Below, piece by piece: positions 1-7,442 of a DNA stretch of 14,213 bases. Location: contig JBHIER010000026.1 in NCBI GenBank assembly GCA_046760705.1, positions 1 to 14,213 of the forward strand, written 5' to 3'. The notes below the pieces were generated by a model, which did not search any database, was not told the DNA's origin, and saw nothing but the letters and a program-made list of their open reading frames with translations. The stretch's first letter is position 1, and each line of letters opens with the position of its first letter. The translations under genes were made by a program, and so were the position numbers. This DNA is from JBHIER01 sp046760705 [NCBI: bacterium] (GTDB lineage Bacteria; JBHIER01; G020348925).

Positions 1-528
1 CAGTGGATGGCTACCAGGTCACTATCGGGGAGTTGACCTACAGGGTAGCCTTCACGTATGGGGGGAGTGGCGTTTGGAAGCAGCGTTACGTCACCAGAAT
101 ACCCATCGGGGGCAACGGTTCTGGTGTGCTCTCCGACGGCCATTATCTCCTGCCCATCCATTACAGGGAGCCGGATGGGGTGTGGAAGAGGTATCATCCG
201 GAGAACTGGTACGATATCGAGGCCAAGACACCTTTATATGACAACATATGACAACTCGACCATCTATGGTGACATCATCGCCACAGGGGAGAGCTTTGAT
301 AGGGGCCGATGCACTCGACAGCGCTCCTTTGAGCGCGGTTTTGGGTTACGATTTCAGCGGTGACGGCAATATTGACGAGATCAACATTGGTTGTGAGGCC
401 TGTCATCACAGCGACTTTCAACGCGACGACCAACATCACCTTCGACATCGAAGAAGCGGGGAGAATAACTTTAACTCGTCAATGTTCCCCCAAAAGAGGT
501 GGAGAGTTTCTCGAGAGAAGGAAACGTG
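1..528 (+). pseudogene. Decayed multiheme c-type cytochrome fragment with C-terminal sorting domain remnant
   Basis: Coherent pieces of one protein lie in successive frames. Frame 3 (1-251) reads a segment with GVWKQRYVTRI, LPIHYREPDG and RYHPENWYD, a pattern I know from periplasmic multiheme cytochromes, then stops at TGA 249-251. Frame 1 briefly continues (YDNSTIYGD). Frame 2 gives GDGNIDEINIGCEACH, with a CxxCH heme site at 392-406. Frame 3 again (411-476) reads FNATTNITFDIEEAGRITLT, which resembles a FlgD-like/type IX C-terminal sorting domain. After one extra base (C477) frame 1 continues the same domain (NVPPKEVESF). The many hemes expected between CEACH and the sorting domain are missing, so there is internal deletion as well as frameshift. 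The gene starts left of the window. I infer a nonfunctional relic of an exported or surface cytochrome; assembly error would not easily explain this many shifts. Confidence 0.7.
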
Positions 529-1038
529 ATTGTCGGTCACCTGTTCGATACAAGAATCACAGTGTGCCGTCTGATGGATGTCCCTCAGCTCAAAGAGAGC
601 GTCTCGCTGGACCTTGACATCGATTACTTTATTTTCGATAGCGCCCTTTACCTCAACCGGCTCAAAGTACCTCGCATCTGGCCTCAAGAATGTATCGATA
701 TCCTCCAGCAGAAAGAGATAAAAACAGACCTGGTAACTATCTGCTATTCTGTTGAGCAGGGCTACATGAGTTTGCAAAAAGGTCTGTACGATAAAGCCGC
801 GATGGAATTCCATCGCACCGTAGAAATTCGGCCAGAAGATCCCTTGATCTGGTATAATATGGCTCTGGTTGAGTTGCTAAAAGGTAACTTTGTTGCGGCC
901 ATTTCTCATCTCGGAAAAGCGATCTATTTGGGTGGGGAGACGTATCGGGAAATGGCCAAAAGGGATTCTGGATTTCAGAGCTTGCGAGATAATGCTGAGT
1001 TTCATGAGCTTGTTACAAAGACGTTAAGTAAAAGATAA
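499..1038 (+). CDS. UPF0489-like (arginase-fold) C-terminal part with TPR tail, probably N-truncated
   Basis: A 179-codon frame from GTG 499. Residues 30-40 carry VSLDLDIDYFIFD, like the D-x-D-x-D-Y-F metal-site strand of UPF0489/arginase-fold proteins. KTDLVTICYSVEQGYMSL then matches the following core strand. From about residue 93 to 150 there is a TPR-like stretch (GLYDKAAMEFHRTVEIRPEDPLIWYNMALVELLKGNF...), and the tail RDSGFQSLRDNAEFHELV is typical of TPR proteins. The N-terminal half of a UPF0489 domain, including its histidine/aspartate metal site, is absent. The frame runs straight out of the sorting-domain relic upstream, so the start is not native. GTG 499 has AAAAGAGG directly against it, with no normal spacing. 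Likely a truncated remnant; a short expressed TPR protein cannot be excluded. Family assignment is from motif memory. Confidence 0.5.
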   Translation: MESFSREGNVIVGHLFDTRITVCRLMDVPQLKESVSLDLDIDYFIFDSALYLNRLKVPRIWPQECIDILQQKEIKTDLVTICYSVEQGYMSLQKGLYDKAAMEFHRTVEIRPEDPLIWYNMALVELLKGNFVAAISHLGKAIYLGGETYREMAKRDSGFQSLRDNAEFHELVTKTLSKR

Positions 1039-1175
1039 CGCTAATGCACACAAGATGTTATGCCATTCAATAATCCACAGATATTCTGCTGAGGGCCGTT
1101 TATTATCCAAAAGTGGCCGAAATATTTTTGTTGACATTGTGGAGAAGATTTATTAAGTTTGAGCAGTGTTTGGCT
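1039..1175 (+). other. Intergenic stretch before the merR relic
   Basis: AT-rich spacer with no coding frame I trust. Its only recognisable element is a sigma-70-like TTGACA near its right end. No hairpin followed by a T-run was seen after the gene ending at 1038. Confidence 0.4.
1131..1158 (+). promoter_or_regulatory. Possible sigma-70 promoter of the merR relic
   Basis: A perfect TTGACA at 1131-1136 is followed 16 bases later by TTAAGT (1153-1158), a weak -10. The ATG of the regulator is at 1176. The -35 box is convincing but the -10 is not (TATTAA at 1151 is better but only 14 bases away). Confidence 0.3.
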
Positions 1176-1510
1176 ATGGACAGCGAAATTGGCAAAAATG
1201 AGCCGATTTTTACCATCGGTATTGCAGCCAAGAGGCTGGAGCTCTCCGTCCCCACCTTAAGGATGTACGAAAGGGCAGGGTTGTTGATCCCTTTTCGGAC
1301 AGAAACAGGGAGGCGGATTCACTCCCAGTGAGGACATTGAAAGGGTTGCCTGCATTAAATTACCTCATTTATGGTGTTAAACCTTGCTGGATGTTCGAAG
1401 AAACGAGCTGTTCGCATACGAGGACAGATTGTCGGCTTTGTTCCGTCTATCAAAAAAGTTTTCGTTACATCGGAGAAATGAAACAGATATTTAAGGGAGT
1501 GATATCTTGA
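1176..1510 (+). pseudogene. Broken MerR-family regulator with cysteine-rich C-terminal tail
   Basis: Frame 3 from ATG 1176 reads an excellent MerR helix-turn-helix: FTIGIAAKRLELSVPTLRMY, then ERAGLLIPFRTETGRR. It stops at TGA 1329-1331. Skipping one base, frame 1 continues the expected wing and helix as EDIERVACIK, then stops after LPHLWC. Frame 2 then supplies the family's cysteine tail: PCWMFEETSC, DCRLCSVYQ, EMKQIFKGVI, ending at 1510. MerR/HspR-like regulators of this type normally carry an extra stretch between the wing and the tail, and that stretch is missing here. So one frameshift plus an internal deletion with a second shift are visible. The cysteines suggest the ancestor sensed metal or redox state (inference). 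It sits just ahead of the porin and may once have controlled it. The start could also be GTG 1113, but ATG 1176 precedes the conserved domain more closely. Confidence 0.75.
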
Positions 1511-1584
1511 GGATAGAGCCGACTGAAGGGCGGTGGAATGGCAACCATAAAGATCAATCTCTGGCAAGCCGAAAGGAGAGAAAG

Positions 1585-2937
1585 ATGGGGGGACTATTTA
1601 CAGTTGTTACGGCTTTGGCTTTATTGGCCACCATTTCCTTGAAATCGGAGGCCGGTGAAGAGGGCAATGATTTCGATCGTATGAAATTCACCGGAGCCTA
1701 TCGGGTCAGAACCGTATTTTTCAACTACGGTACGGCCACTCCTCTCTTTTCTTTAGATTTAGATTTAGATCCAGGAATAGGTCCTGAGACCGATTCGAAG
1801 ACACGAAAACTTGTCGACCAGAGGTTCAGATTTTCTCTGGTCAGCCAAGCCAGTGAGAACCTCAAGGGTGTCCTGGCCTTCGAGATCGGCGATATTGTGT
1901 GGGGTGTGGGAACACACGGTGTGGGCGAAAATTACGGCGGGGCGCAGGGCGCGGACGTGGTCAACGTAGAGACCAGAAACGCTTACCTGGATTTCAATAT
2001 CCCCGATACCCGCACGAACATTAAAGCCGGCATTCAATCGCCCTTGGATGGATTTAAGGGTTACCTCTTCGACTGGGACTGGGATTTCGATGTGGCCGGA
2101 ATTGAGGTCAATACTAAATTCAATGCCCATTCTTTAACTGTTGGAGCCTTTAGATTGAACGAGGGAGGCGATCTCACCCAGGCTGACGATAGAGATCTGT
2201 TAAAGATCGGGGCCGACTTATCCTTCTCTGGCAAATGTAACGTGAGCCCACATATCTATTTCCTCAACGATGACAGGAAAATCGATAGAGGGACGGGAAT
2301 GCTCTCCACCGCCCGGGATTTATGGGCTGGTGTAAGTTGTGTCAAAGAATGCGGAGGATTTGATCTTAATGGTTTTGTTCTGTACAACAAAGGTAAGACG
2401 GACTTCGACAGCGTCGGTGTTGAGGATGTAGACAATTCAGGCTTCGCAGTTAACTTTGAAGGCAGTAAGGATTTCGGCTCGACAGCCCTCAGCCTTCAAG
2501 CTACCTATTCCACCGGGGAGAAGGAGAGCTCAACAAGTACCAGTCGCGGGGATTTCCATGTGATTCTCGGTCCCAATTATGCCGGCTACTTGGAGATCTT
2601 CACGGCTTTAAATGAGGACGTAGCTGGCCTCAACGTCGATCTCAACAACAGTGGCTTGGGGCTTCTGTCTCTTCAGGCGCGAGCCAGATTCGAACCCAGA
2701 GAGAGGATCTGGACCACCTTTGCTGCTGGCTATCTCCGCTCGACAGCGGAGAATGCTTATGGTAAGAAAGATATGGGGATAGAACTCGATGCGGTAGTGG
2801 GATATGAATTTACCGGTGGCCTGACGGCCGAATTGGGAGCAGCTTATGGTTTGGTGGGCGATTTTTATAACACCACCGCTAACCCGGATCCGGACGACAT
2901 GTTTGAGATCTATACCCGATTGCAATATAGTTTTTAA
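1585..2937 (+). CDS. Outer-membrane beta-barrel protein (porin-like)
   Basis: 450 residues from ATG 1585, which has AAAGGAG at 1572-1578 with 6-base spacing. The frame is open further up to a TTG at 1507 that also has a GGGAG ahead of it, so a 476-residue form is possible. The upstream form would place RKERK before the hydrophobic segment and give a more classical positive n-region. After the signal segment (GLFTVVTALALLATISLKSEA) the protein shows alternating amphipathic strands (MKFTGAYRVRTVFFNYG, FRFSLVSQA, GVLAFEIGD, AYLDFNIPD), aromatic girdle residues and a C-terminal phenylalanine (YTRLQYSF), the usual barrel-assembly signature. An Asp-rich SLDLDLDPG loop comes from a three-fold GATTTA-type repeat. 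No specific family recognised; it resembles the putative porins found beside respiratory gene sets. It probably passes substrate or anions to the periplasm (inference). Confidence 0.7.
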   Translation: MGGLFTVVTALALLATISLKSEAGEEGNDFDRMKFTGAYRVRTVFFNYGTATPLFSLDLDLDPGIGPETDSKTRKLVDQRFRFSLVSQASENLKGVLAFEIGDIVWGVGTHGVGENYGGAQGADVVNVETRNAYLDFNIPDTRTNIKAGIQSPLDGFKGYLFDWDWDFDVAGIEVNTKFNAHSLTVGAFRLNEGGDLTQADDRDLLKIGADLSFSGKCNVSPHIYFLNDDRKIDRGTGMLSTARDLWAGVSCVKECGGFDLNGFVLYNKGKTDFDSVGVEDVDNSGFAVNFEGSKDFGSTALSLQATYSTGEKESSTSTSRGDFHVILGPNYAGYLEIFTALNEDVAGLNVDLNNSGLGLLSLQARARFEPRERIWTTFAAGYLRSTAENAYGKKDMGIELDAVVGYEFTGGLTAELGAAYGLVGDFYNTTANPDPDDMFEIYTRLQYSF

Positions 2938-3088
2938 GTAGAGGAGGTGATGCCCAAAAGGCAAATTGAAAAATAGGAAAAAGGTAAAAGAAGAAAGGGG
3001 GTGATCGCTATTCCGTATCGATTGTCAGGATATATACAAACAGGTAGTTTTAGACCGAGTGAGGAAAGAGAAAGGAGATTTGTATAAA
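2938..3088 (+). other. Spacer between the two porins with orphan ribosome-binding sites
   Basis: No terminator-like hairpin is visible after the first porin. Two strong Shine-Dalgarno-like purine blocks occur. GAGGAGGTGA at 2941-2950 leads only into an 8-codon frame (ATG 2950 to TAG 2976). GAAAGGGG before GTG 3001 leads into a 28-codon frame that stops at 3085-3087. Neither peptide is recognisable. A very weak promoter-like TTGTCA (3022-3027) is present. Confidence 0.35.
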
Positions 3089-4174
3089 ATGAGAGCGGTT
3101 AAATTGATGCTTTGTCTGGCGGCATTTCTATTTGTGTGGTCAAGCGCCAATGGCCAGGAGAATGTGGTCTCCAAAAAGTCAAGGTTGACCTTTGCCGGAA
3201 GGCTGCATGGCCAGTTCCACACTTCCAATGTGGAAGCGGCTGAGGAGATGAACAACACCTTTTATATCCGCAGAGCGAGGCTGACTGCTAAGTATGAAAA
3301 CCCCCAGGGCACAATGAAGGCAAAGGTGCAATATGATCTGGGAGGGGGAGGGGTAAAGCTCAAGGACGGTTACGTGGATTTAACCCTCGACCCCAAGTTC
3401 AACATCAAGCTCGGCCAGTACAAGAAGCAGTTTTCGCTGTGGGAGCTGACCTCGAGTACCAAAACTATGGTCATCGAAAGGGGGAATAAGCTCATTGGTA
3501 GCGACTGGAAGGCCACCAATCAGATCATCATCAAAGACGGGCTGTACGCCGGTCGTGATATTGGTGTTACGCTGCACGGAAAGGTAGAAAAGGTTAAATA
3601 CTACCTGGGAGTATTCAATGGCAACGGGTATCACAAGAAGGCTGACGACGATAACGGGAAGTTGATTGGTGGTCGAGTTGTCCTCAGTGCTCTGGAGGAT
3701 CTGGCTTTTGGTGCGAGCGTTGCCAATCGGACCGTCTCTAACTATGAAAAGGTTGCAGATAGCGACACGAGCTATTCGAAGGAGAACTTCCAGGCCTTTG
3801 AGGCCGATGTGGAGTACGGCATAAAACACCATGTCTCCAAGACCGGCCCCTGGGTACAAGCAGAATTTCTCTACGGCTCTAATCCCTATTACGATGACGA
3901 GACAGATTTCATGGGATTTGCCTTTATAGGGAGCTACAACGTGAAGTTGGCTGAGGGAGGAAAGATCTATTCGGTGCGCCCGGCAATTCGGTTTGACTAT
4001 GCCCAGAGGGACACGGATGACGATGACACCAGGAATATTCTGGTCACCCCCGGCGTGGATATCTTCTTCGATAAGTACAACAGAGTCCAGATAAACCTGG
4101 ACGTGAACATGCCACAGAAGGATGGGGCCGATACCGAGTACGGTCTGAGGGTTCAATTCCAGATGCACATCTAA
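3089..4174 (+). CDS. OprP/OprO-like porin (phosphate-selective porin family)
   Basis: 361 residues from ATG 3089; AAAGGAG lies at 3071-3077. I prefer this start to GTG 3059 because it opens directly into a classical signal peptide (MRAVKLMLCLAAFLFVWSSA, cleavage likely near ANGQ). The mature protein begins RLTFAGRLHGQFHTS and contains NTFYIRRARLTAKYENPQG, VQYDLGGGGVKLKDGYVDL and NIKLGQYKKQFSLWELTSS. This is the pattern of OprP/OprO-type trimeric anion porins, in which FxIRRAR and the LGQFKxPF-like strand are hallmarks. The C-terminus (EYGLRVQFQMHI) is a terminal strand. The gap to the ferredoxin subunit is 24 bases with no terminator, so it is probably cotranscribed with the reductase. The inferred job is to admit an anionic substrate across the outer membrane. 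Family fit is good; phosphate specificity should not be assumed. Confidence 0.82.
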   Translation: MRAVKLMLCLAAFLFVWSSANGQENVVSKKSRLTFAGRLHGQFHTSNVEAAEEMNNTFYIRRARLTAKYENPQGTMKAKVQYDLGGGGVKLKDGYVDLTLDPKFNIKLGQYKKQFSLWELTSSTKTMVIERGNKLIGSDWKATNQIIIKDGLYAGRDIGVTLHGKVEKVKYYLGVFNGNGYHKKADDDNGKLIGGRVVLSALEDLAFGASVANRTVSNYEKVADSDTSYSKENFQAFEADVEYGIKHHVSKTGPWVQAEFLYGSNPYYDDETDFMGFAFIGSYNVKLAEGGKIYSVRPAIRFDYAQRDTDDDDTRNILVTPGVDIFFDKYNRVQINLDVNMPQKDGADTEYGLRVQFQMHI

Positions 4175-4198
4175 TCGAGATATCAGGGAGGTGAGATC

Positions 4199-4993
4199 AT
4201 GGAGAAGCTGCTGGAAAAACCGGCTGGCCGACGCGAGTTTTTGAAGCTGGGTGGCGGTGCAGCCGTCGCTCTGGCCACAACGAGTATACCAGAACAGCTC
4301 TTTGCCGCTGCTGAAAAGAAGGCGGCAGTCGCCAGATACGCCATGGTCATCGATCTGGGGCGCTGTGTCGGCTGCCGCGGGTGTACGGTTGCCTGCAAGA
4401 GTGAGTATCACGATCCTCTGGGATACTGGCGGAGCTGTGTGCAGCAGAAGGACAGGAGGAAATATCCCCAGACCGAGCGGCATTTTCTCCCCGTATTGTG
4501 CAATCACTGCGCCAATCCGCCCTGTGTAGAGGTCTGCCCGGTGGATCCCATCAAGCGAACCTACAAGGGCATTGAATATGAGGGCAAGGCCACCTATCAG
4601 CGGCCGGACGGCGCGGTGCTGGTCGATGAGTCCATCTGCGTGGGCTGTGGCGCCTGCATCGAAGAATGTCCCTACGGTGCCCGCTTCTCTCATCCTCTCA
4701 GAAAGGCAGGGGCTGAACCCGAAAACAACACCATTGGCAAGTGCACCTACTGTGCCCATCGAGTCGATCAGGGGGTCGTCCCCTCGTGCGTGAACACCTG
4801 CCTGGGCAGAGCCAGAACCTTCGGGGACATCAACGATCCTGGTAGCGAGGTTTCGAAACTGCTTAAAGCTCACAAGACGCAGGTTCTGCTTCCGGAAGAG
4901 GGCACTGATCCTCATACCTTTTACATCGCCTTCGAACCAGGCGTCTACCAGCGATACAAAGCAGGGGAGGGGTTACGCGATGAGATTAAATAG
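4199..4993 (+). CDS. Tat-exported four-cluster [4Fe-4S] ferredoxin subunit of a molybdoenzyme (TtrB/PsrB-like)
   Basis: 264 residues with a textbook ribosome site (GGGAGGTGA, 4186-4194). A Tat signal with RREFLK at residues 11-16 precedes a GGGAAVALA core, so this subunit carries its own export signal. Sixteen cysteines form four complete cluster motifs: C56-C59-C62-C66, C101-C104-C109-C113, C147-C150-C153-C157 and C182-C185-C197-C201. The length and the LPVLCNHCANPPCVEVCP block match electron-transfer B subunits of tetrathionate, polysulfide, thiosulfate and arsenate reductases. It passes electrons between a quinol or cytochrome donor and the catalytic subunit, whose start codon lies inside its last 14 bases, implying translational coupling. 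No NrfD/PsrC-type anchor follows. Function as electron-transfer subunit is near certain; the substrate-specific family is not. Confidence 0.92.
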   Translation: MEKLLEKPAGRREFLKLGGGAAVALATTSIPEQLFAAAEKKAAVARYAMVIDLGRCVGCRGCTVACKSEYHDPLGYWRSCVQQKDRRKYPQTERHFLPVLCNHCANPPCVEVCPVDPIKRTYKGIEYEGKATYQRPDGAVLVDESICVGCGACIEECPYGARFSHPLRKAGAEPENNTIGKCTYCAHRVDQGVVPSCVNTCLGRARTFGDINDPGSEVSKLLKAHKTQVLLPEEGTDPHTFYIAFEPGVYQRYKAGEGLRDEIK

Positions 4994-7442
4994 ACGAAAT
5001 TTTTTGAAATTGGGGGCCGCCAGCGCCGCCGTGTTGGCCGTGGGAAAAGGATCCGAGAGCCTGGTCGGTGAGGTGACCCTTCAAAGAGGAGGTAAAGATT
5101 TTTCTCCTGAAACGGGCAAGGAACGCCAGGCCATCCCCAGCGCCTGCTGGCAGTGCGTCTCCAGAGACGGGATCATCGGCTACGTCGAAGACGGCCGGGT
5201 GGTGAAACTGGAGGGCAATCCCGAACTGCCGAGAACCGGCGGCGTGCTCTGCGCCAGGGGACAGGCCGGCATCAACCAGCTCTACAATCCCGACCGCCTC
5301 CTCTATCCCATGAAGCGGGTGGGCAAGCGCGGCGAGGGGAAATGGAAGCGCATCTCCTGGGACGAAGCCTTAGATGAACTGGTGTCCAGGTTGAAGAAGC
5401 TGCAGGATGCGGGAACGCCGGAAAAGTTCATGTTCCACTACGGCCGGATGAAGGCCTCATCCAGCAAGATCATCAAGAGCTATTTTCTCCCGGCCTACGG
5501 AACCAAAACCATTGGCAACCACACCTCCATCTGTGAGGGGGGCAAATGGACGGCCCAGGAGCTGGTCTGGGGCAAGCACTACGATGTCAACGACCTGACC
5601 CGCACCAACTTCATCCTCAATTTTGGCTGCAACTTTCTGGAGACGCACACCTCTCACATTCCCATCGCCCAGCGAGCTGTGGACGCTCTGGCCCGTGGGG
5701 TGCCACTGGTAACCTTTGACGTCAGGCTATCGAACACCGGGGCTAAATCGCGGGAGTGGATACCCATCAAGCCAGGTACTGACGGGGCAGTGGTGCTGGC
5801 TATGGCCCACGTGGTCATGGAGGAGGGTCTTTACGATAAGGACTTTATCGAGACGTGGACCAACGTCACGGTGAACCAACTCAAAGACCACCTGAAAGAG
5901 TATACTCCGGAGTGGGCCGAAAAGATCAGCGGTGTTCGCGCCTCAAAAATAGAGTCACTGGCCCTCGAGTATGCCCAGGCCAAACCCGCCACCATCGTCT
6001 CCTATCGGGGCGCTATTGCTCACTACAATGGTGTTGAGAACGAGCGGGCCATCCTGATGCTGGAGGCCATCTGCGGGAATATCGATGTGAAGGGAGGTCG
6101 GTGCAAGGCGGTGGGGGCGAAGTGGAAGAATTCCTTCCCTAAGCCCAAAGGCCATCCCAAGAAGCTGAAGATCGTCGATGGGTTCGAAGGTCAGGCGGCC
6201 TATCCTACCCACCACGTGAACCATCAGGTGCTCAAGCTCATCAAGGAGGGCCAGCACGGCCGGCCGGAGATCTACATGATCTATTGCTACAACCCAGTCT
6301 ACGTCAATGGTGAGTGCCAGGAGAACATCGATATCTTGAAGGATGAGAGTTTGATACCCTACATTGTGGCTGTGGATGTATGCACGAGCGAGTCCACGGC
6401 TCTGGCCGACCTCATCCTCCCCGATGCCACCTACCTGGAGCGCTGGGACTGGGAGGATATGGTTTCCTACGACCAGATCCCAGAGTACTACATCCGTCAA
6501 CCACTGGTTCGGCCTCTGGGCCAGGCCCGGGATTTCAAGGACGTGTGCTGCGAAATTGCGCGCAGATTGGGCGGCCAGGTGGCTGAGGTGATGGCCTTCA
6601 AGAGCGCCGAGGAGTTCGTGCGCGACGCCTGCGAGCATACCCCTGGAGTGAAGGAGGCAGGTGGATTTGAGTACATGAAAAAACATGGCGCCTGGTACGA
6701 TAAGACCGCCAAGCCGAAATACAGATCCTATGCCAAAGAGGTGAAGTCTGAGGATCTTGAGGGCGCCATCCTGGATGAGAAGACGGGTGTCTATTGGAAG
6801 GGAAAGGAGGGTGAGGATTACACCACCACAAAGGGTGCCTACAAGAAGTATGTGGGTCAGAAGATTGGGGATAAGGTCTATGTGGGGTTTAAACCCGATA
6901 AGGTCAACAAGTCCGGAAAATTCGAGATCTACTCCGAACTTCTGAAGCTCAAGGGGTTTGATCCCATGCCCACGTATCTACCCATCCCGGAGCATGAGAA
7001 GATGAAGAGGGATGAGCTGATCCTCACCACTTACAAGGTCAATGTCCAGACCCACTCCCGCACCCAGAACTGCAAATGGCTGACGGAGATCTACCACGAC
7101 AATCCGGCCTGGGTTCATCCGCAGACTGCGGCGGCCAGGGGTATTAAAGACGGGGACAAGATTCGGGTGAAATCCTCTGTCGGACAGATTGTGACCAAGG
7201 CCAAGCTGACCGAAGGGATCCATCCGCGAGTGGTAGCTATTTCCTATCACCTCGGACACTGGGAGTACGGCGAATACGCCTCCGGGAAGAAGACGGCCAG
7301 TCATGTGTGTGAGCCGGACTGTGAGTTCAAATGGTGGAAGGAGACGGGTGTTCATCCCAACTGGGTGATACCCAACTCACCTGAACCCATCGGCGGCCAG
7401 ATGCGCTGGATGGATACGGTAGTAACCGTGGAGAAGGCGTAG
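4980..7442 (+). CDS. Periplasmic molybdopterin oxidoreductase catalytic subunit (MopB/DMSO reductase family), substrate unknown
   Basis: 820 residues; ATG 4980 lies inside the end of the preceding gene, with GGGGAGG at 4964-4970. A Tat motif NRRNFLK (residues 4-10) precedes a short AASAAVLAV core. The FS0 motif is C56-x2-C59-x3-D63-x27-C91: the third cysteine is aspartate. The expected metal ligand is C185 in GNHTSICEGGK, a PsrA/Arr/Ttr-like type II site. FILNFGCNFLETHTSH, PIKPGTDGAVVLAMAHV and SESTALADLILPDATYLERW are standard MopB landmarks. The C-terminal dinucleotide domain starts near TTYKVNVQTHSRT and includes HPQTAAARGIKDGDKIRV. The length suits the PsrA/PhsA/ArrA range and is short for TtrA. 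The partner ferredoxin and TorD-like chaperone flank it, and a Moco-supply operon follows. Candidate substrates are oxyanions (arsenate, selenate, antimonate) or sulfur compounds; nothing seen decides between them. Confidence 0.92.
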   Translation: MRLNRRNFLKLGAASAAVLAVGKGSESLVGEVTLQRGGKDFSPETGKERQAIPSACWQCVSRDGIIGYVEDGRVVKLEGNPELPRTGGVLCARGQAGINQLYNPDRLLYPMKRVGKRGEGKWKRISWDEALDELVSRLKKLQDAGTPEKFMFHYGRMKASSSKIIKSYFLPAYGTKTIGNHTSICEGGKWTAQELVWGKHYDVNDLTRTNFILNFGCNFLETHTSHIPIAQRAVDALARGVPLVTFDVRLSNTGAKSREWIPIKPGTDGAVVLAMAHVVMEEGLYDKDFIETWTNVTVNQLKDHLKEYTPEWAEKISGVRASKIESLALEYAQAKPATIVSYRGAIAHYNGVENERAILMLEAICGNIDVKGGRCKAVGAKWKNSFPKPKGHPKKLKIVDGFEGQAAYPTHHVNHQVLKLIKEGQHGRPEIYMIYCYNPVYVNGECQENIDILKDESLIPYIVAVDVCTSESTALADLILPDATYLERWDWEDMVSYDQIPEYYIRQPLVRPLGQARDFKDVCCEIARRLGGQVAEVMAFKSAEEFVRDACEHTPGVKEAGGFEYMKKHGAWYDKTAKPKYRSYAKEVKSEDLEGAILDEKTGVYWKGKEGEDYTTTKGAYKKYVGQKIGDKVYVGFKPDKVNKSGKFEIYSELLKLKGFDPMPTYLPIPEHEKMKRDELILTTYKVNVQTHSRTQNCKWLTEIYHDNPAWVHPQTAAARGIKDGDKIRVKSSVGQIVTKAKLTEGIHPRVVAISYHLGHWEYGEYASGKKTASHVCEPDCEFKWWKETGVHPNWVIPNSPEPIGGQMRWMDTVVTVEKA

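Noticed and set aside
1111-1132. A TGGCC...TTTTTG pattern resembling a sigma-54 site before the merR relic
   Set aside because: The -12 GC is missing, so the key invariant bases do not fit; the TTGACA sigma-70 reading is better.
3380-4915. A 511-codon open frame on the minus strand across the OprP-like porin and ferredoxin genes
   Set aside because: It is antisense to two well-supported genes, crosses their junction, has no domain pattern and no ribosome site; it is a codon-bias shadow.
5955-6686. A 243-codon minus-strand open frame inside the catalytic subunit gene
   Set aside because: It lies entirely within a strongly conserved MopB coding region and its His/Leu-rich product matches nothing; a shadow frame.
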